Positions 25,303 to 27,429 of a stretch of 27,429 nt of DNA are shown here, piece after piece. The notes beneath the pieces are model-generated. The model was not told the DNA's origin. It saw only the letters and a program-made list of their open reading frames with translations, and made no database searches. The DNA is taken from the NCBI GenBank assembly GCA_946479405.1, contig CAMLGD010000013.1, positions 1 to 27,429 on the forward strand, read 5' to 3'. Source of the stretch: an uncultured Vogesella sp. Lineage in GTDB: Bacteria; Pseudomonadota; Gammaproteobacteria; Burkholderiales; Chromobacteriaceae. Position numbers and translations under genes: made by a program. Position 1 is the stretch's first letter. Each line of letters begins with the position of its first letter.

Positions 25303-25338
25303 TCAAGGTTGGCCGCAGGCGCGTGCGGCCAACCTTGA
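25303..25338. repeat. Perfect 15-bp inverted repeat made of two word copies
   Basis: TCAAGGTTGGCCGCA (25303-25317) and its exact reverse complement (25324-25338) are separated by GGCGCG. It starts one base after the fruR stop codon. No T tract follows on the plus strand, so it is not a canonical terminator although it may function as one. Confidence 0.95.
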
Positions 25339-25358
25339 GCAGATAAATAAGGGGCAGA

Positions 25359-25388
25359 CAAAAAAAGAGCCGGCAGATGCCGGCTCTT
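25359..25388 (-). terminator. Terminator of the adhesin gene
   Basis: Stem AAGAGCCGGC/GCCGGCTCTT with a 4-nt loop; the A tract at 25360-25366 is a T tract on the minus strand, just after the adhesin stop. Confidence 0.92.
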
Positions 25389-25405
25389 GTTCATGGCAGA
25401 CCGTT

Positions 25406-27429
25406 TTAGTCGGTCTTCAGGTTGGTGTTGTTTTTCAGCTGCTCGATGATGGCTGCATCACCACCTGTCAGATTCACCCCTTCCAGCACAATGCGCTGAT
25501 CGGTGGTGGCATCGTAGTTGCTGCCGTTGAACTGGCCGGCACTGCTGACCTGAACCACGGTATTGGTGCCGTCACTGGTGAAGTGCAGGTAGTTGGTCAG
25601 GTTGCCGCTGTTTTCGCCGCGCAGCAGATCCTTCAGGTCCAGTACATCGCCGCCGGCACCCGTCTGGAAGTCCTTGATGGTGTCGATGGCTGGTGCCCCG
25701 GCCTGACCTTGATCACCCAGTGCCCACTTGAAGGTGTCGACACCAGTGCCACCGGTCAGCGTGTCGCTACCGAAACCACCGTAGATGGTGTCGTTGCCGG
25801 CATCGCCGTAGATGGTGTCATTGCCCAGCCCGCCCATCAGCACATCGTTGCCGTCGCCACCGTGGATGGTGTCGTTACCGGAGCGGCCGTCGATGAAGTC
25901 GTCGCCGGTGCCACCGCTCAGGCTATCGTCACCAATGGTGCCGTAGGCCATGTCGTTACCGGCCACATAATCAACCGTCTGGCCGGTTTGCGAGGAGCTA
26001 CCGTTAGCCAGCTCACCACCGTTGGTATCAGTGCTGAGCCAGTCGCGGTTGTCGCCGCTGCTGGCCGCGCCAGTGTCGAAGCTGGTCGAGTAGTTGTCGG
26101 CATAGTTGTTATGCGGCAGCACATACTCGTCGGAGTTGATGATGTGCACGTTGGTGCTGCTGTTAATGGTGGTGCCGGACAGGTTGATCTCGAACTGGCC
26201 GCTGGCACTACTCTGGCTCATCACCACGTCGGCATTACCGGCGGTCAGGTAGAAGCGGAACAGCGTGTCGCCGTTGGCGGTGTACAGCTTCTCGTAGTAG
26301 TAGCTGGTGCCGGTCGGCAGCGAGGTTGCACTCAGGATCAGCCCGGCAGCGGCGACGTTATCCACCCAGATATCCCAGTGGATGGTGCTGTTGGCAAACA
26401 GGGTGATGCTACCGTCCTTGGCGCGGATATCGTACGTCTTGTGGTCCGGCGTCAGGTTCATCTGCCAGGAAGCGCCATCGGCGTACAGCACCGGCGGCTT
26501 GTAGTCGTTGTCAAGGATGGTGGCGGTGCCGTCATCGCTGTAGGTGCTGCCGGTGCTGCTCAGCGTTGCCGTGAGCTTGAAGGTTTCGTTGTTCTCGTAG
26601 GTCGAGTCGTTAAAGGTGTCGGTACGTACCTGCAGCACGCTGTTACCTTGCGGCACGGTGATGGCCGAGCCTTCGGTTGTGGTGGTCCAGTTCACCCCGT
26701 CAAAGCTGTACTGGAAGGTGGTGACTTTGTAGTCGGTACCTTCCGTTGCCGGATAAGTACCAGTTGGGTTCAGTGTCAGTACTACGCTGCTGCCGCTGGC
26801 GGCGCCGGTGATGTTGACACTGAAGACTGCCATGTCGCCTTCGTTCACCGAGATGTCGTTGACCTGGATGGTCGGGGTGTCGTTATCGGTGATGGTGGCA
26901 ATGGCATCGTCACTGTAGCTGGTGCCCAGGCTGCTCAGCACAGCGGTGAGCTTGAAGGTCTCATCCTTCTCGTCGAATGTGTCGTTGAAGGTATCGGTCT
27001 TGACACGGAGCAGGCTGTCACCGGTCGGCACGCTGATGGCAGCGCCTTCGGTGGCGGTGGTCCAGTTCACGCCGTCGAAGCTGTACTGGAAGGTGCTGGC
27101 CTTGTAGTCGCTGCCTTCGGTTGCCGGATCGGTACCGGTCGGGTCAAGGGACAGGACCACGGTGCTGCCAGCGGCGGCGCCAGTGATCTTCACGCCGAAG
27201 ATGGCATCGTTGCCTTCCGGCACGGTGATGTCGCCCACGCCGGTGGCGGCAGCCCCTACCTGGATGGTCGGGGTGTCGTTGTCGGTGATGGTGGCGATGG
27301 CATCGTCACTGTAGCTGGTGCCCAGGCTGCTCAGCGTAGCGGTGAGCTTGAAGGTTTCATCCTTCTCGTCGACGGTGTCGTTGAAGGTATCGGTCTTGAC
27401 ACGGAGCAGGCTGTCACCGGTCGGCACGC
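25406..27429 (-). CDS. LapA-like type I-secreted repeat adhesin, C-terminal part
   Basis: The frame is open through the right edge, so only the last ~674 residues are seen and the start lies outside. From N to C: three Calx-beta-like repeats of about 125-132 residues (motifs FQYSFDGVNWTT, FKLTATLSS, ATITDNDTPTIQV), a ~170-residue domain I do not recognise (beginning KPPVLYADGASWQ), an RTX block (~nt 25735-25930) of about six GGxGxDxUx nonapeptides such as GGDGNDVLM and GGLGNDTIY that bind calcium, and a C-terminal type I secretion target region of the VC_A0849 class (DVLDLKDLLRGE, LTNYLHF, RIVLEGV). Such proteins are exported by an ABC/MFP/TolC system and retained on the surface or released to promote adhesion and biofilm. 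The secretion genes are not in the window. Confidence 0.9.
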   Translation of the reverse strand, partial: VPTGDSLLRVKTDTFNDTVDEKDETFKLTATLSSLGTSYSDDAIATITDNDTPTIQVGAAATGVGDITVPEGNDAIFGVKITGAAAGSTVVLSLDPTGTDPATEGSDYKASTFQYSFDGVNWTTATEGAAISVPTGDSLLRVKTDTFNDTFDEKDETFKLTAVLSSLGTSYSDDAIATITDNDTPTIQVNDISVNEGDMAVFSVNITGAASGSSVVLTLNPTGTYPATEGTDYKVTTFQYSFDGVNWTTTTEGSAITVPQGNSVLQVRTDTFNDSTYENNETFKLTATLSSTGSTYSDDGTATILDNDYKPPVLYADGASWQMNLTPDHKTYDIRAKDGSITLFANSTIHWDIWVDNVAAAGLILSATSLPTGTSYYYEKLYTANGDTLFRFYLTAGNADVVMSQSSASGQFEINLSGTTINSSTNVHIINSDEYVLPHNNYADNYSTSFDTGAASSGDNRDWLSTDTNGGELANGSSSQTGQTVDYVAGNDMAYGTIGDDSLSGGTGDDFIDGRSGNDTIHGGDGNDVLMGGLGNDTIYGDAGNDTIYGGFGSDTLTGGTGVDTFKWALGDQGQAGAPAIDTIKDFQTGAGGDVLDLKDLLRGENSGNLTNYLHFTSDGTNTVVQVSSAGQFNGSNYDATTDQRIVLEGVNLTGGDAAIIEQLKNNTNLKTD
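26877..27429 (-). repeat. Near-identical tandem DNA repeats in the adhesin gene
   Basis: The segment from 26877 reappears at 27273, an offset of 396 bp (132 codons), with only scattered differences over the ~155 bp that can be compared. A more diverged third unit lies 375 bp (125 codons) below, around 26506. The last repeat is cut by the window edge. Confidence 0.85.

Noticed and set aside
25735..25930. Possible CRISPR-like short tandem repeats
   Set aside because: The periodicity is 27 bp and in frame, encoding RTX calcium-binding nonapeptides; there are no spacers.

Overview
The window looks like chromosomal DNA from a high-GC (roughly 60-65 % by eye) beta-proteobacterium, most plausibly of the Neisseriales/Chromobacteriaceae (Vogesella- or Chromobacterium-like). 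This rests on protein flavour, tRNA sequences and operon order; no database search was possible. Almost everything is ordinary, intact, densely packed chromosomal coding sequence. I saw no phage, insertion sequence or CRISPR array.

Layout. 1-2547: end of a catabolic-looking cluster, made of a truncated FAD flavoprotein, a NIPSNAP protein and an aromatic-acid-type MFS transporter, closed by a terminator. 2687-3550: a two-gene unit of a Nudix-like protein with a degenerate Nudix box and a thioredoxin-like protein. 3568-5932 (minus): folD, a terminator, purU (one-carbon folate metabolism) and a small membrane protein. 6122-6582: a tRNA operon Pro-Arg-His-His with a strong sigma70 promoter and a terminator. 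6606-7398: a GntR/FCD regulator with a probable autoregulatory operator. 7467-12091: an orphan LivJ-type periplasmic binding protein, divergent from a PAS histidine kinase/FixJ-like regulator pair. 12283-15897: a large dCache-PAS-GAF-PAS-GGDEF-EAL cyclic-di-GMP protein. 15920-18547 (minus): a STAS anti-anti-sigma factor, a REC-PP2C-kinase switch protein (HsbA/HsbR-like) and a YigZ protein. 18646-25302: fructose PTS operon fruB-fruK-fruA with divergent fruR and two ATCGAT-centred operators. 25359-27429 (minus): the C-terminal part of a LapA-like repeat adhesin exported by type I secretion.

The most unusual signal cuts across all of these genes. The 10-mer GTTGGCCGCA occurs 17 times on the two strands, against about 0.1 expected from composition. 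Eight of the 17 copies are intergenic although intergenic DNA is a small minority of the window. The six longest copies (AAGGTTGGCCGCA, four of them CAAGGTTGGCCGCA) are all intergenic. Two copies form a perfect 15-bp inverted repeat directly after the fruR stop, and another forms a hairpin between fruK and fruA. Density, extended intergenic consensus and inverted pairing resemble the DNA uptake sequences of Neisseriaceae, but the word is unrelated to the published DUS dialects I know and lacks their invariant CTG. It may be an undescribed uptake-like or genome-architecture word.
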